Below are positions 31,470-39,870 of a DNA stretch of 64,000 bases, piece by piece. Source of the stretch: Flavobacterium saccharophilum. Lineage in GTDB: Bacteria; Bacteroidota; Bacteroidia; Flavobacteriales; Flavobacteriaceae. A model generated the notes under the pieces. The model saw only the letters and a program-made list of their open reading frames with translations, was not told the origin of the DNA and searched no databases. Where the stretch lies: NCBI RefSeq assembly GCF_900142735.1, contig NZ_FRBY01000005.1, positions 186,001 through 250,000 of the forward strand. Reading direction: 5' to 3'. Every line of letters starts with the position of its first letter. Within the stretch, counting starts at the first letter, position 1. A program made the translations under genes and the position numbers.

Positions 31470-32267
31470 ATGAAAAAAGAACTACATATTTTCTTTACCT
31501 GCTTAATGTTTTACACCCGAATTCCATGTCCAAAAAACATCGATCATAATCCTGATTATTTAAATAAAGCTACACGCTATTTCCCTTTTATTGGATGGAT
31601 TGTGGGGAGTATCTCTTTTTTGGCTTTTTACATTTTTGCTCAATTTCTTTCTGTTGAAATTGCTGTTATCTTAGCTATCATCGCTTCTATTCTAACAACT
31701 GGAGCTTTTCATGAAGATGGTTTTGCAGACGTTTGTGATGGTTTTGGCGGTGGCTGGACGAAAGAAAAAATCCTGTTGATTATGAAAGACAGCGCAATTG
31801 GCGCTTATGGAGCCATTGGTTTGGTTTTATTATTTTTATTGAAATTTAAATTACTTTCCGAATCGATTTCTCTTTTTCAGATGGAAAATCCGATTGGACT
31901 TCTACAAGTTTTCCTTTTGTTTCTATCTGCTCATGCTTTGAGTCGTTTAGCCGCCATCAGTATTACTTTTACACATGAGTATTCCAGAGATGACGCTACT
32001 AGCAAAAGCAAACCAATTGCAAAAAAACATACCTGGAAAGAAATTTTAGGATCATCTATCTTTGGCTTATTACCTCTTTTAGCTCTCTCCTATTTTCAAT
32101 ACAATTTTCTTCTAGCTATAATTCCTGTTTTTATAACACGTTACTTTTTGGCTCGTTATTTCCAAAAATGGATTGACGGATATACAGGAGATTGCCTGGG
32201 TGCGACACAGCAGGTTTGTGAAGTTGTTTATTATTTAAGCTTTCTTTTTATATGGAAATTTATTTAG
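31470..32267 (+). CDS. cobS: Adenosylcobinamide-GDP ribazoletransferase (cobalamin synthase)
   Basis: A 265-residue polytopic membrane enzyme that joins AdoCbi-GDP and alpha-ribazole (phosphate). FYTRIPCP near the N-terminus, GAFHEDGFADVCDGFGGGW (about 81-99, with the Asp-rich metal site) and KDSAIGAYGAIGLVLLF match CobS. About six TM segments follow. The 3' end overlaps cobC by 16 bases, showing translational coupling. Confidence 0.93.
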   Translation: MKKELHIFFTCLMFYTRIPCPKNIDHNPDYLNKATRYFPFIGWIVGSISFLAFYIFAQFLSVEIAVILAIIASILTTGAFHEDGFADVCDGFGGGWTKEKILLIMKDSAIGAYGAIGLVLLFLLKFKLLSESISLFQMENPIGLLQVFLLFLSAHALSRLAAISITFTHEYSRDDATSKSKPIAKKHTWKEILGSSIFGLLPLLALSYFQYNFLLAIIPVFITRYFLARYFQKWIDGYTGDCLGATQQVCEVVYYLSFLFIWKFI

Positions 32268-32788
32268 TACGTCATACCGAAACTGCCTGTGAAAAAGGGA
32301 TTTGTTACGGGCAATCTGATGTTGATTTAGCAGAACCTTTTGATTCTATTTTTGAGAACATTGTTTCACAATTGCCTTCAGAAGCGATTGTTTTTTCAAG
32401 TCCGCTGAAGCGATGTGTAATTTTGGCTCAATATATTCAGGACAGTATCAAAACGATATCGTATCAGGAAGACAAACGTTTAATGGAAATGGATTTTGGT
32501 GATTGGGAAATGAAAAACTGGAATGATATTTTACCCGAACAACTCAATCCGTGGATGGAAGATTTTGTAAATGTTCCTGCTTCAAATGGAGAATCTTTTG
32601 TTTTATTACACAAACGTACTGAAACCTTTTTATCAGATTTAACTTCAAAACAAATCAATTCGCCCATCATAGTTGTTTGTCATGCCGGAATCATAAGAAG
32701 TATCTTATGCCATCATTCCTCCTTACCGTTAAAAGATGCTTTTCAAAATAAAGCAGATTTTGGTGAAGTCATTAAAATTGAGCTCTAA
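32252..32788 (+). CDS. cobC: Alpha-ribazole phosphatase (histidine phosphatase)
   Basis: A 178-residue phosphoglycerate-mutase-like phosphatase. The catalytic RHTET (7-11) follows YLVRH; FSSPLKRCVILAQ (about 49-61) and CHAGIIRSILC (about 145-155) complete the active site. It dephosphorylates alpha-ribazole-5'-phosphate or cobalamin-5'-phosphate. It starts inside cobS and ends the salvage operon; the riboswitch for btuB follows 60 bases later with its own promoter. Confidence 0.9.
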   Translation: MEIYLVRHTETACEKGICYGQSDVDLAEPFDSIFENIVSQLPSEAIVFSSPLKRCVILAQYIQDSIKTISYQEDKRLMEMDFGDWEMKNWNDILPEQLNPWMEDFVNVPASNGESFVLLHKRTETFLSDLTSKQINSPIIVVCHAGIIRSILCHHSSLPLKDAFQNKADFGEVIKIEL

Positions 32789-32829
32789 GAGTAGTTTTGT
32801 TTAGAATTTGACTTAAAAAGTAAAACAAA

Positions 32830-32862
32830 TTTGATAATTCAACATTTTTAACTTTATCTTTG
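32830..32862 (+). promoter_or_regulatory. Promoter of the riboswitch-btuB transcript
   Basis: TTTG (32830-32833), 21 bases, TATCTTTG (32855-32862): good fit to TTG-N17-23-TAnnTTTG. The predicted RNA begins just before the riboswitch. Confidence 0.65.
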
Positions 32863-32871
32863 CCCGAAATT

Positions 32872-33050
32872 TAAGGTTGTGTTTTAATTTTAAAAACGCA
32901 TTAAAAGGGAATCAAGTAAAATCTTGAGCTGTACCCGCAACTGTAAGCTAAGTTCTGAAAAGAATGCTTGTTGTTAACTACAAAACCACTGCTCGCCCCG
33001 GCGAGTGGGAAGGTAAACAACAAGACGCAAGCCAGGAGACCTGCCTTTAT
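32872..33050 (+). promoter_or_regulatory. Cobalamin riboswitch
   Basis: Conserved blocks in order: AAAAGGGAATCAAGT (32904 on), GAGCTGTACCCGCAACTGTAA, CCACTG...GGGAAGG with a CTCGCCCCGGCGAG hairpin, and the B12 box GACGCAAGCCAGGAGACCTG (33025 on). This is the AdoCbl riboswitch layout. A small hairpin ACTCT/AGAGT (33063-33067 with 33076-33080) lies ten bases before the btuB ATG and could join the expression platform. Confidence 0.95.
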
Positions 33051-33089
33051 AACAAATATCGAACTCTCGGGAAAAAGAGTGTAGAAATT

Positions 33090-34943
33090 ATGACTTTAAA
33101 AAAACTTTTCGCTTTTTACTTGCTATTGTTGTGCCAGATTATGTCGGCGCAGAACGACTCCATTACAAATTTGAAAGCTGTTGTAGTTTCTGATTCTAAC
33201 CTGAAAAAATATTCGACTTCACAATCTGTTTTAAAACTCAATGATTCTGTTATCAATAAAAATGAGGCTTTATTAACGGATCTTTTAAACTTCAACTCCA
33301 CGATTTACTTCAAAGAATACGGAAGAGGAATGCTTTCGACAGTGGCTTTTAGAGGAACTACTTCATCTCAAACGGCTGTAATCTGGAACGGAATCAACAT
33401 CAATTCTCAAATGAACGGAAGCACTGATTTCAATACGATTTCTGGTTCCGATTATAATTCTGTTAGTGTAAAAGCTGGTGGAGGAAGTGTTATTTATGGA
33501 AGCGGAGCCGTTGGAGGAACCGTGCATTTAAATAACGATTTGGGATTTTATAATCGTTTTGAGAATAACTTAAAACTAGATTATGGAAGTTTCAACACCA
33601 TTGGAATCAATTATAAAACTAATATTTCTAACGAAAAATGGAGCGCTCAAATTGGTTTTTCCAAAAACAGTTCGACAAACGATTATAAATACCTGAATCA
33701 ATATACCTGGAAAGGAGAACAGCGATGGAACCAAAACGGGCAATATGATATTATTACCATGAGTGCCAATTTGGGTTACAAATTTGACACAAAAAATAGC
33801 CTAAAATTATACAGCCAAACTTCTAACACAGATCGAAATACATCTTTAATAACAGAAACCGAAACCAAAAGCAAGTACGTGAATGGTTTCAATAGAAACT
33901 TATTAGAATACGACGGTGATTTTGGAAAATTCAAAACCAATTTCAAGACGGCTTATATTTTTGAAAATTATCAATATTATGCTGACAATTCAACCAATCA
34001 ATATACTTTCGGAAAAACAGAAAGTTTTATTACTAAAGCTGATTTAGGATATACCCTTTTTAAATCAACACAAATAAACGGAATTTTAGACTACAACAGA
34101 ACGAAAGGATTTGGAAGTGGTTTTGGAGACAATACCAGAGAAATTAGTTCTGCAGCATTACTGGTAAAACAAGATTTTTCAAAGGATTGGAAAAATGAAT
34201 TTGGAATCAGAAAAGAATTTACAGATAACTACAAATCACCTGTTTTATTCTCTTTGGGATCTTCGTATCAATTTGGAAAATTATATAATTTGAAATTGAA
34301 TTTGTCCCGAAATTTCAGAATTCCAACCTTCAATGACTTATATTGGGAGCAAGGCGGAAATCCAGATTTGAAACCGGAAAGTTCCTATCAGGCAGAAATT
34401 GGAAATGTTTTTACTTATAAAAATATTTCGCTTACACAGACTTTCTACTACATCAAAATTACCGATTTATTGCGCTGGGTCCCGGGAAGCAACGGAATCT
34501 GGACTCCACAAAACACAGATAAAGTAAATACCTATGGAACTGAAACTTTACTAAGCTGGAAACAACAATATGGTAAAAATTATTTTGGAGCCAACGCCAC
34601 TTATGCCTACACGGTTTCTAAAGATATAGCGACTGACAAACAATTGTTTTTTGTTCCTTTTAATAAAGTAACGGCAGCAGTTTCTTATTCAAGAAATAAC
34701 ATTTCAGCTTATTACCAATTTTTGTATAACGGTTTTGTCTACACACAGGCCGACAATGATCCAAATGAAATTGTAGACGCCTATTTGGTTTCCAATATAG
34801 GAATCGATTATGATTTTAAATTTTTAAGCTCTTTCAAACTAGGATTCCAGATTTTAAATCTATGGAATGAAAATTATGAAAGTCTTGAAAACAGACCCAT
34901 GCCAGGAAGAAATTTTAATATGTACTTAAACCTTAAATTTTAA
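33090..34943 (+). CDS. btuB: TonB-dependent cobalamin receptor (BtuB-like)
   Basis: A 617-residue outer-membrane receptor. The start at 33090 gives a signal peptide (LKKLFAFYLLLLCQIMSAQ); an in-frame start at 32964 would lie inside the riboswitch and is rejected. The plug domain (about 30-150) contains VAFRGTTSSQTAVIWNGINI and GAVGGTVHLNND. The 22-strand barrel ends in a Phe (YLNLKF). FRIPTFNDLYWEQGGNPDLK is a common receptor stretch. B12 or cobinamide as substrate is inferred from the riboswitch. The BtuG-like gene starts 4 bases after. Confidence 0.92.
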   Translation: MTLKKLFAFYLLLLCQIMSAQNDSITNLKAVVVSDSNLKKYSTSQSVLKLNDSVINKNEALLTDLLNFNSTIYFKEYGRGMLSTVAFRGTTSSQTAVIWNGININSQMNGSTDFNTISGSDYNSVSVKAGGGSVIYGSGAVGGTVHLNNDLGFYNRFENNLKLDYGSFNTIGINYKTNISNEKWSAQIGFSKNSSTNDYKYLNQYTWKGEQRWNQNGQYDIITMSANLGYKFDTKNSLKLYSQTSNTDRNTSLITETETKSKYVNGFNRNLLEYDGDFGKFKTNFKTAYIFENYQYYADNSTNQYTFGKTESFITKADLGYTLFKSTQINGILDYNRTKGFGSGFGDNTREISSAALLVKQDFSKDWKNEFGIRKEFTDNYKSPVLFSLGSSYQFGKLYNLKLNLSRNFRIPTFNDLYWEQGGNPDLKPESSYQAEIGNVFTYKNISLTQTFYYIKITDLLRWVPGSNGIWTPQNTDKVNTYGTETLLSWKQQYGKNYFGANATYAYTVSKDIATDKQLFFVPFNKVTAAVSYSRNNISAYYQFLYNGFVYTQADNDPNEIVDAYLVSNIGIDYDFKFLSSFKLGFQILNLWNENYESLENRPMPGRNFNMYLNLKF

Positions 34944-34947
34944 TATA

Positions 34948-36000
34948 ATGAAGTTAACCAGATTATTTTTAGTAGCATTAAGCGTATCGCTTTTTGTCTC
35001 TTGTTCAAACGATGATGACAATAATGATCCAAAAGGAGTATATGACAATGGTTTTTTCATCTTAAACGAAGGGAATTCTGGCGGTGGTTCAGTTTCTTTT
35101 GCGAGTGATGATTTAGCCACTTTTACAGCAGATGTTTACAAAACCGCAAATCCTACAGATATTGCAGGAGTCTATCTTCAAAATATCTTTTTTGATGGAG
35201 ACAAAGCCTACATCATTGCAGGTGGATCAAACGTAATTAACGTTGTAAACAGATATACTTTTAAATTAATTGCAAAAGTTGAAACTGGTCTTGCTAATCC
35301 AAGATACGGAGTTGTAAAAGATGGAAAAGCGTATGTAACGAACGCAAATACTTATTCTTATATCAACCCGGCAACTGGTAATACAGATGACTATATTGCA
35401 ATAATTGATTTGGCTACTAATAAAGTAGAATCTAAAATCGAATTGGGTGCAACAGCAAACAGAATTTTATTGGAAAACAATAAATTATACATTACAGATT
35501 CTTATAATGATAAAGTATTGGTAGTAAATCCAGCTACAAAAGCATTAGAAACTCCTATAACAATTGGTACTAGTGGAGACAGTATGGAAGTTAAAGATGG
35601 TGTTTTATACGTTTTAAGAGCTCCTTATGGCGATAATAGAAGTGAAATTGTAAAAGTAAAATTATCTGATAAGTCGGTTACTAAAATTACTTTCCCTGAA
35701 TCTTTAGACAGAGCAGGTTACTTAGACATTTATAATGATAAAGTTTACTACACTTCTAACAATTCAGTGTACGCAATTACTACTACCGCAACAGCAGCTT
35801 CAACAACAGCAATTGCAACGGCTAGTCTTCCTGAAGACGGTTCAATTTACGGTTTTGCAGTAAAGAATGATAAAATTTATATTGCTGATGGTGGTGATTT
35901 TGGATCAAACAGCAAAGCTTACATCTACAATTTAAGTGGAAGTTTGCAAAAAGAATTAACGGTTGGTGTAGGACCAAATGGTTTTTACTTTAACGATTAA
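34948..36000 (+). CDS. DUF5074/YncE-type beta-propeller lipoprotein, BtuG-like
   Basis: A 350-residue lipoprotein (SLFVSC, Cys19, followed by SNDDDNND, an acidic surface-export-type signal). The rest is a repeated-blade beta-propeller: GGSNVINVVNRYTFKLIAKV, DYIAIIDLATNKVESKIELG and NKLYITDSYNDKVLVVNPAT are three of about seven blades. In Bacteroides, BtuG is such a propeller that captures B12 on the surface and passes it to BtuB. Sharing the riboswitch transcript with BtuB supports that role here. Sequence identity to BtuG was not measured. Confidence 0.8.
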   Translation: MKLTRLFLVALSVSLFVSCSNDDDNNDPKGVYDNGFFILNEGNSGGGSVSFASDDLATFTADVYKTANPTDIAGVYLQNIFFDGDKAYIIAGGSNVINVVNRYTFKLIAKVETGLANPRYGVVKDGKAYVTNANTYSYINPATGNTDDYIAIIDLATNKVESKIELGATANRILLENNKLYITDSYNDKVLVVNPATKALETPITIGTSGDSMEVKDGVLYVLRAPYGDNRSEIVKVKLSDKSVTKITFPESLDRAGYLDIYNDKVYYTSNNSVYAITTTATAASTTAIATASLPEDGSIYGFAVKNDKIYIADGGDFGSNSKAYIYNLSGSLQKELTVGVGPNGFYFND

Positions 36001-36034
36001 CCTTTATTTTTAAATTTGTTTTTGGATTTTTTGT

Positions 36035-36065
36035 AAAAAAGGCTTTCATTTCTGAAAGCCTTTTT
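36035..36065. terminator. Bidirectional terminator after the btuB operon
   Basis: GGCTTTCA (36041-36048) pairs with TGAAAGCC (36053-36060) around a 4-base loop, with A6 before and T5 after. It lies between convergent genes. Confidence 0.9.
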
Positions 36066-36069
36066 CCGT

Positions 36070-37542
36070 TTATTTTAGTAATTTTTGAAATTCTTTTGGA
36101 ACAGTCTCTAAATACATTTCATTCCTATAGCCATTGATTTTTTTAGAATCTGTAACATATGGCAAGATTAAATTTTCGTCTATTCTTACCTTTTTTGCTG
36201 TAGCCCCAGTAATTTTAGATATTGCCAAATTCAATAAGGGCTCTTCTGAATCACCTAAAATACCATAAGTACTAACAGATTCATTCTGCACATATGTTGG
36301 CGGTAAGCCCGCTGTATAGTCCCCAAAATCAGCTGAATTTGAAATTTTAAAAACTAACGGCTGCATCGCATATTTATGATTTGGATTAACATTTGTTTTA
36401 GTGAATGTAGGCGAATCATAAACTGTAAATGAACCAACATTTTTACCAATTGTCGTTTCACCAATCTGAACAACATTAATATACGGTTTTAAACCGTTTA
36501 TCACCAATTCACTTGCTGATGCGGTATTAGAAGTTGTAATAACATAAACAGTATTTAAATTTAAACTGTTAAGAGCAGCTCCATCTATATCTTTTACAAA
36601 TCTTTCGTTCAAAAATTCCAAATCTTCAGCAGTCAGACCGGCCATTTGTTTCAAATTATACTGTCTTTTTGAAAATATTTTTCCTTCAAATTGTCCTGTA
36701 ATCATACTTGCCAAACGCGTTGAAGAACGAACTGAACCACCTCCATTATATCTTAAATCCAAAACCAGGTCAGTTGCGCCTTGTGCTTTTAGTTCTCCAA
36801 AAGCCTGATTTAATTTAGTGTCATATTCGGCATAAAAACCGTTATACATTAAATAACCTATTTTATGACCTCCAGAAGTAATTACTTTACTAATTAATAT
36901 TGGATTTTCTTCTAATACAGTTTTGGTTAAAGCAACAGATTTTCCATTCAAAACAAAAGCAGAACCATTATAATCTGCAAGATTTAAAGTATAGCTATCA
37001 GGATTAAGCAATAACGATTCGTAGTTTGAAACGGTAAGTTTGGTCCCATTTACACTGGTAAACAAATCACCTCTTTTAATATCTTTAGATGCAGCGTCAG
37101 AATTAGGAATAATATAACGGACATAACCTACTACATCATTAGATCCCTCAGAGACTCTGCTCAATCTAAAATCTACTCCATTGTTTTTTGAAATCCCATT
37201 AAGTTCTTGTTCCAAAACAGTATAATCATCTACAATCCAGCTAAAACGATCGATTGCATTAATTGGATATTTGCTAACTGGTTTATTTAGTAAATCTTCA
37301 AATAATTCCTCTGGCTTAGAATATCCAGACAAAAATGAGTTAAGAGCTTCTTGATTTGCAAAACGATCATCAGCTAAATTGGGCACGTCAGCCTGCCATA
37401 AATAAACTTCATTTAATCCTTTCCAGACAAAATCATTTACTTGTAAGTCTGCCGGAGCAGCAACATCATCGTTATCTTCACAAGATTGCAAAGCAAATGC
37501 AAGTAAAAATACAAGTAATAAACTCTTTAAAATTGTTTTCAT
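36070..37542 (-). CDS. S41-family peptidase lipoprotein (carboxyl-terminal processing type)
   Basis: A 490-residue lipoprotein starting at 37542 (MKTILKSLLLVFLLAFALQSC, Cys21). An upstream start at 37566 would add MNTTTPKY and spoil the signal. A PDZ region (about 110-200; GYVRYIIPNSDAASKDIKRG then GDLFTSVNG) precedes the protease domain. LRYNGGGSVRSSTRLA, the Ser loop TSNTASASELVINGLKPY and the Lys loop TTIGKNVGSF give the Ser-Lys dyad. It would cleave periplasmic or surface proteins; targets are unknown. Confidence 0.88.
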   Translation of the reverse strand: MKTILKSLLLVFLLAFALQSCEDNDDVAAPADLQVNDFVWKGLNEVYLWQADVPNLADDRFANQEALNSFLSGYSKPEELFEDLLNKPVSKYPINAIDRFSWIVDDYTVLEQELNGISKNNGVDFRLSRVSEGSNDVVGYVRYIIPNSDAASKDIKRGDLFTSVNGTKLTVSNYESLLLNPDSYTLNLADYNGSAFVLNGKSVALTKTVLEENPILISKVITSGGHKIGYLMYNGFYAEYDTKLNQAFGELKAQGATDLVLDLRYNGGGSVRSSTRLASMITGQFEGKIFSKRQYNLKQMAGLTAEDLEFLNERFVKDIDGAALNSLNLNTVYVITTSNTASASELVINGLKPYINVVQIGETTIGKNVGSFTVYDSPTFTKTNVNPNHKYAMQPLVFKISNSADFGDYTAGLPPTYVQNESVSTYGILGDSEEPLLNLAISKITGATAKKVRIDENLILPYVTDSKKINGYRNEMYLETVPKEFQKLLK

Positions 37543-37761
37543 ATATTTAGGTGTAGTAGTATTCAATACTTTATTAACGTAAAAATACTACCTTTAGTTT
37601 TAACTGTATTATGTTTTCTTAAAAAAAATACAAAAACGTTGTAACAAAAATAATAGTGCCTCGTCTTGACTATATAAGCTTACTTGTAAATACTGATTAA
37701 TTAAATAAATCACAATAAGCAAATAACTTATAACCGACCAAAAACCAACAAATAACCAATT

Positions 37762-38271
37762 ATGAATCAAGTTGCGTTTATAGAATTGATTAATCCTTTT
37801 AAAGACAAAGTTTTTCGTCTGGCAAAAAGATTATTAACCAGTACTGAAGAAGCGGAAGACGCCACTCAGGAAGTAATGGTGAAATTATGGAACAAAAAAG
37901 AAAATTTAGACGCTTATAATAATATCGAAGCTGTTGCAATGACAATGACCAAAAATTATTGTCTCGATCAGTTAAAATCTAAAAGAGCAGGAAATTTAAA
38001 AATAGTTCATAATAATTACACAGATCGTGAGCCGCAGTTAGATAAAAAACTAGAAGATTCAAATAGTCTGGAATGGGTTGAAAAAATTATAAATCAGTTG
38101 CCCGAGCAACTCCAAATATTAATTCAGCTTCGCGATGTTGAACAATATGAATTTGATGAAATTGCGAAAATTGTCAACATGAATGAAACGGCTATTCGGG
38201 TAGCACTTTCGAGAGCAAGAAAAAAAATAAGAGAATCAATGGTTAATACACACAGTTATGGAATTAGATAA
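37762..38271 (+). CDS. ECF-type RNA polymerase sigma factor
   Basis: A 169-residue sigma-70 family protein. Region 2 (about 8-75) has FKDKVFRLAKRLLTSTEEAE and ATQEVMVKLWNKKENL; region 4 (about 105-165) has LPEQLQILIQLRDVEQYEFD and IAKIVNMNETAIRVALSRAR. It overlaps the next gene by 14 bases, and two DUF4252 genes follow, forming an ECF operon. The divergently placed S41 gene starts 220 bases upstream. Confidence 0.9.
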   Translation: MNQVAFIELINPFKDKVFRLAKRLLTSTEEAEDATQEVMVKLWNKKENLDAYNNIEAVAMTMTKNYCLDQLKSKRAGNLKIVHNNYTDREPQLDKKLEDSNSLEWVEKIINQLPEQLQILIQLRDVEQYEFDEIAKIVNMNETAIRVALSRARKKIRESMVNTHSYGIR

Positions 38272-38716
38272 AATAGAAAATATATTAGAAAAATACTTTC
38301 AGGGAGAAACTACTATTGCCGAAGAAAAAGAATTAAAAGAATATTTTTCTTCACCGAATGTTGCGCAGCATTTAGAGCAGTACAAACCAATGTTTGGTTA
38401 TTTCTCTCAGGTAAAACAACAAAAAACGACGCAGGAGATTCCACTACAAACTAAAAAACGAAATGTGGCGTGGTTATCAATTGCAGCTTCAGTTGTTGTT
38501 ATACTAGGAATAGGAGCCTTTTATCTTGCAAGTCAAAAAACTACAGCTCCTGTTGTAGCGCAATCAGAATTAGGAACCTATGATAATCCGGAAGAAGCAC
38601 TTGCTGCAACGCAAAAAGCTTTGGCTTTATTATCGAACAATGTGAATGTAGGTATTGAAAGTGTACAATACATTCAGGAATATGAACAATCAAAAAACAA
38701 AATTTTTAAACAGTAA
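38258..38716 (+). CDS. Putative anti-sigma factor
   Basis: A 152-residue protein with a cytoplasmic helical N-terminus (1-65; LDKIENILEKYFQGETTIAE resembles anti-sigma openings in Bacteroidota), one TM helix (about 71-91; WLSIAASVVVILGIGAFYLA) and a short periplasmic tail (92-152; NPEEALAATQKALALLSNN). It overlaps the sigma gene by 14 bases. Membrane-tethered sigma inhibition is inferred from topology and operon position. Confidence 0.75.
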   Translation: MELDKIENILEKYFQGETTIAEEKELKEYFSSPNVAQHLEQYKPMFGYFSQVKQQKTTQEIPLQTKKRNVAWLSIAASVVVILGIGAFYLASQKTTAPVVAQSELGTYDNPEEALAATQKALALLSNNVNVGIESVQYIQEYEQSKNKIFKQ

Positions 38717-38738
38717 ATCAATCAAAAAAATAAACAAA

Positions 38739-39266
38739 ATGAAAAATTTCATCATAACATTAGTATTCGCATTCGTTAGTACCGCTTTTTATGCTCAGGG
38801 AGCATTTGATAAATTTGATGGTCAGGACGATGTAACGTCGGTACTTGTCAACAAAAAAATGTTTGACATATTGAGTAAGGTAAAAGTAGATCCGTCTGAT
38901 AAAGAGGCTCAACAATACATGAGTCTTATTAAAAAACTTGACAATTTAAAAGTGTTTACCACAAAAAACGCAAAAATTGAAGCCGATATGAAACTTTCTG
39001 CTGATAAATACATTAAAACAGCGAATTTGGAAGAACTGATGCGTATAAATGACAGCGGAAAAAATGTAAAAATATACGTTAAATCAGGTGCTACAGACAG
39101 TAAAATAAGAGAATTATTTATGTTTATTGACGGTGCAAAAAACGAAGAAACCGTTTTACTTTCTTTAACTGGAAATTTTGATCTAAACGAAATCTCTCTA
39201 CTTACAGACAAAATGCAACTTCCTGGAGGTTCTGACTTAAAAAAAGCCTCTAAAGGCAAAAAATAA
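38739..39266 (+). CDS. DUF4252 secreted protein 1
   Basis: A 175-residue protein. The ATG at 38739 gives a clean signal peptide (MKNFIITLVFAFVSTAFYAQ); a start at 38655 would overlap the anti-sigma gene. The mature part matches DUF4252: SVLVNKKMFDILSKV, EELMRINDSGKNVKIYVKSG and a C-terminal strand-rich region with LLSLTGNFDLNEISLL. Function is unknown. It is followed after 2 bases by a second DUF4252 gene. The pair are probable targets or sensors of the ECF operon. Confidence 0.82.
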   Translation: MKNFIITLVFAFVSTAFYAQGAFDKFDGQDDVTSVLVNKKMFDILSKVKVDPSDKEAQQYMSLIKKLDNLKVFTTKNAKIEADMKLSADKYIKTANLEELMRINDSGKNVKIYVKSGATDSKIRELFMFIDGAKNEETVLLSLTGNFDLNEISLLTDKMQLPGGSDLKKASKGKK

Positions 39267-39268
39267 TC

Positions 39269-39814
39269 ATGAGACTTAACGTTTTTACCTCGGCCCTTTT
39301 AGTGTTACTAACTTTAGTAAGTTGTAATTCTGAACCTTCATTGCAAAAATATTTTGTACAGAATACCGATAACAAAGATTTTATCGCTCTTGATATTTCG
39401 CCAAGTATCCTAAACATTGAAAAAACGAAGCTAACTGCAGCACAAACAGAAGCTTTAAATTCTTTTGATAAAATGAACATACTGGCATTCAAAGCTAATG
39501 CTACAAATCAGGTGCAATTTGAAATCGAAAGAACAAAAGTTAAAACTATTTTAAAGGATCCAAAATACCAAAAATTAATGTCTTTTGGTTCAGGTAAAGA
39601 CGGCGCTTCTATAAGCTACGTTGGTACAGATGAAAACATCGAAGAGTTTGTAGTTTTTGCCAACAGAAAAGAAAATGGTTTTGCAGTAGTTCGTGTTTTA
39701 GGAAAAAATATGAATCCAAATAACATCATGACTTTAATGTCGGTTTTACAACAATCAAAAATTGACATGGAACAATTGAAGCCTTTGCAGCAATTGATTA
39801 ATACTAATAAATAA
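39269..39814 (+). CDS. DUF4252 lipoprotein 2
   Basis: A 181-residue lipoprotein (LLTLVSC, Cys18) with a DUF4252 body: FIALDISPSILNIE near 45-60, then a strand-rich middle DGASISYVGTDENIEEFVVF and VVRVLGKNMNPNNIMTL. It is a paralogue of the upstream DUF4252 protein; duplication within the operon is likely. It ends at a long terminator hairpin. Confidence 0.8.
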   Translation: MRLNVFTSALLVLLTLVSCNSEPSLQKYFVQNTDNKDFIALDISPSILNIEKTKLTAAQTEALNSFDKMNILAFKANATNQVQFEIERTKVKTILKDPKYQKLMSFGSGKDGASISYVGTDENIEEFVVFANRKENGFAVVRVLGKNMNPNNIMTLMSVLQQSKIDMEQLKPLQQLINTNK

Positions 39815-39824
39815 TATAATCTTA

Positions 39825-39870
39825 CAATAAATAGAAAAAGCTCCATAATTGGAGCTTTTTCTATTTATTG
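39825..39870. terminator. Long bidirectional terminator
   Basis: Perfect 21-bp arms, 39825-39845 and 39850-39870, with a 4-base loop, centred on AAAAAGCTCCA/TGGAGCTTTTT. The right arm overlaps the last ten bases, including the stop codon, of the convergent S41 gene. Confidence 0.93.

Noticed and set aside
32964..33089. An in-frame ATG at 32964 would extend btuB by 42 residues
   Set aside because: The extension is coded by the conserved riboswitch core and B12 box and would remove the signal peptide from the N-terminus. The ATG at 33090 is right.
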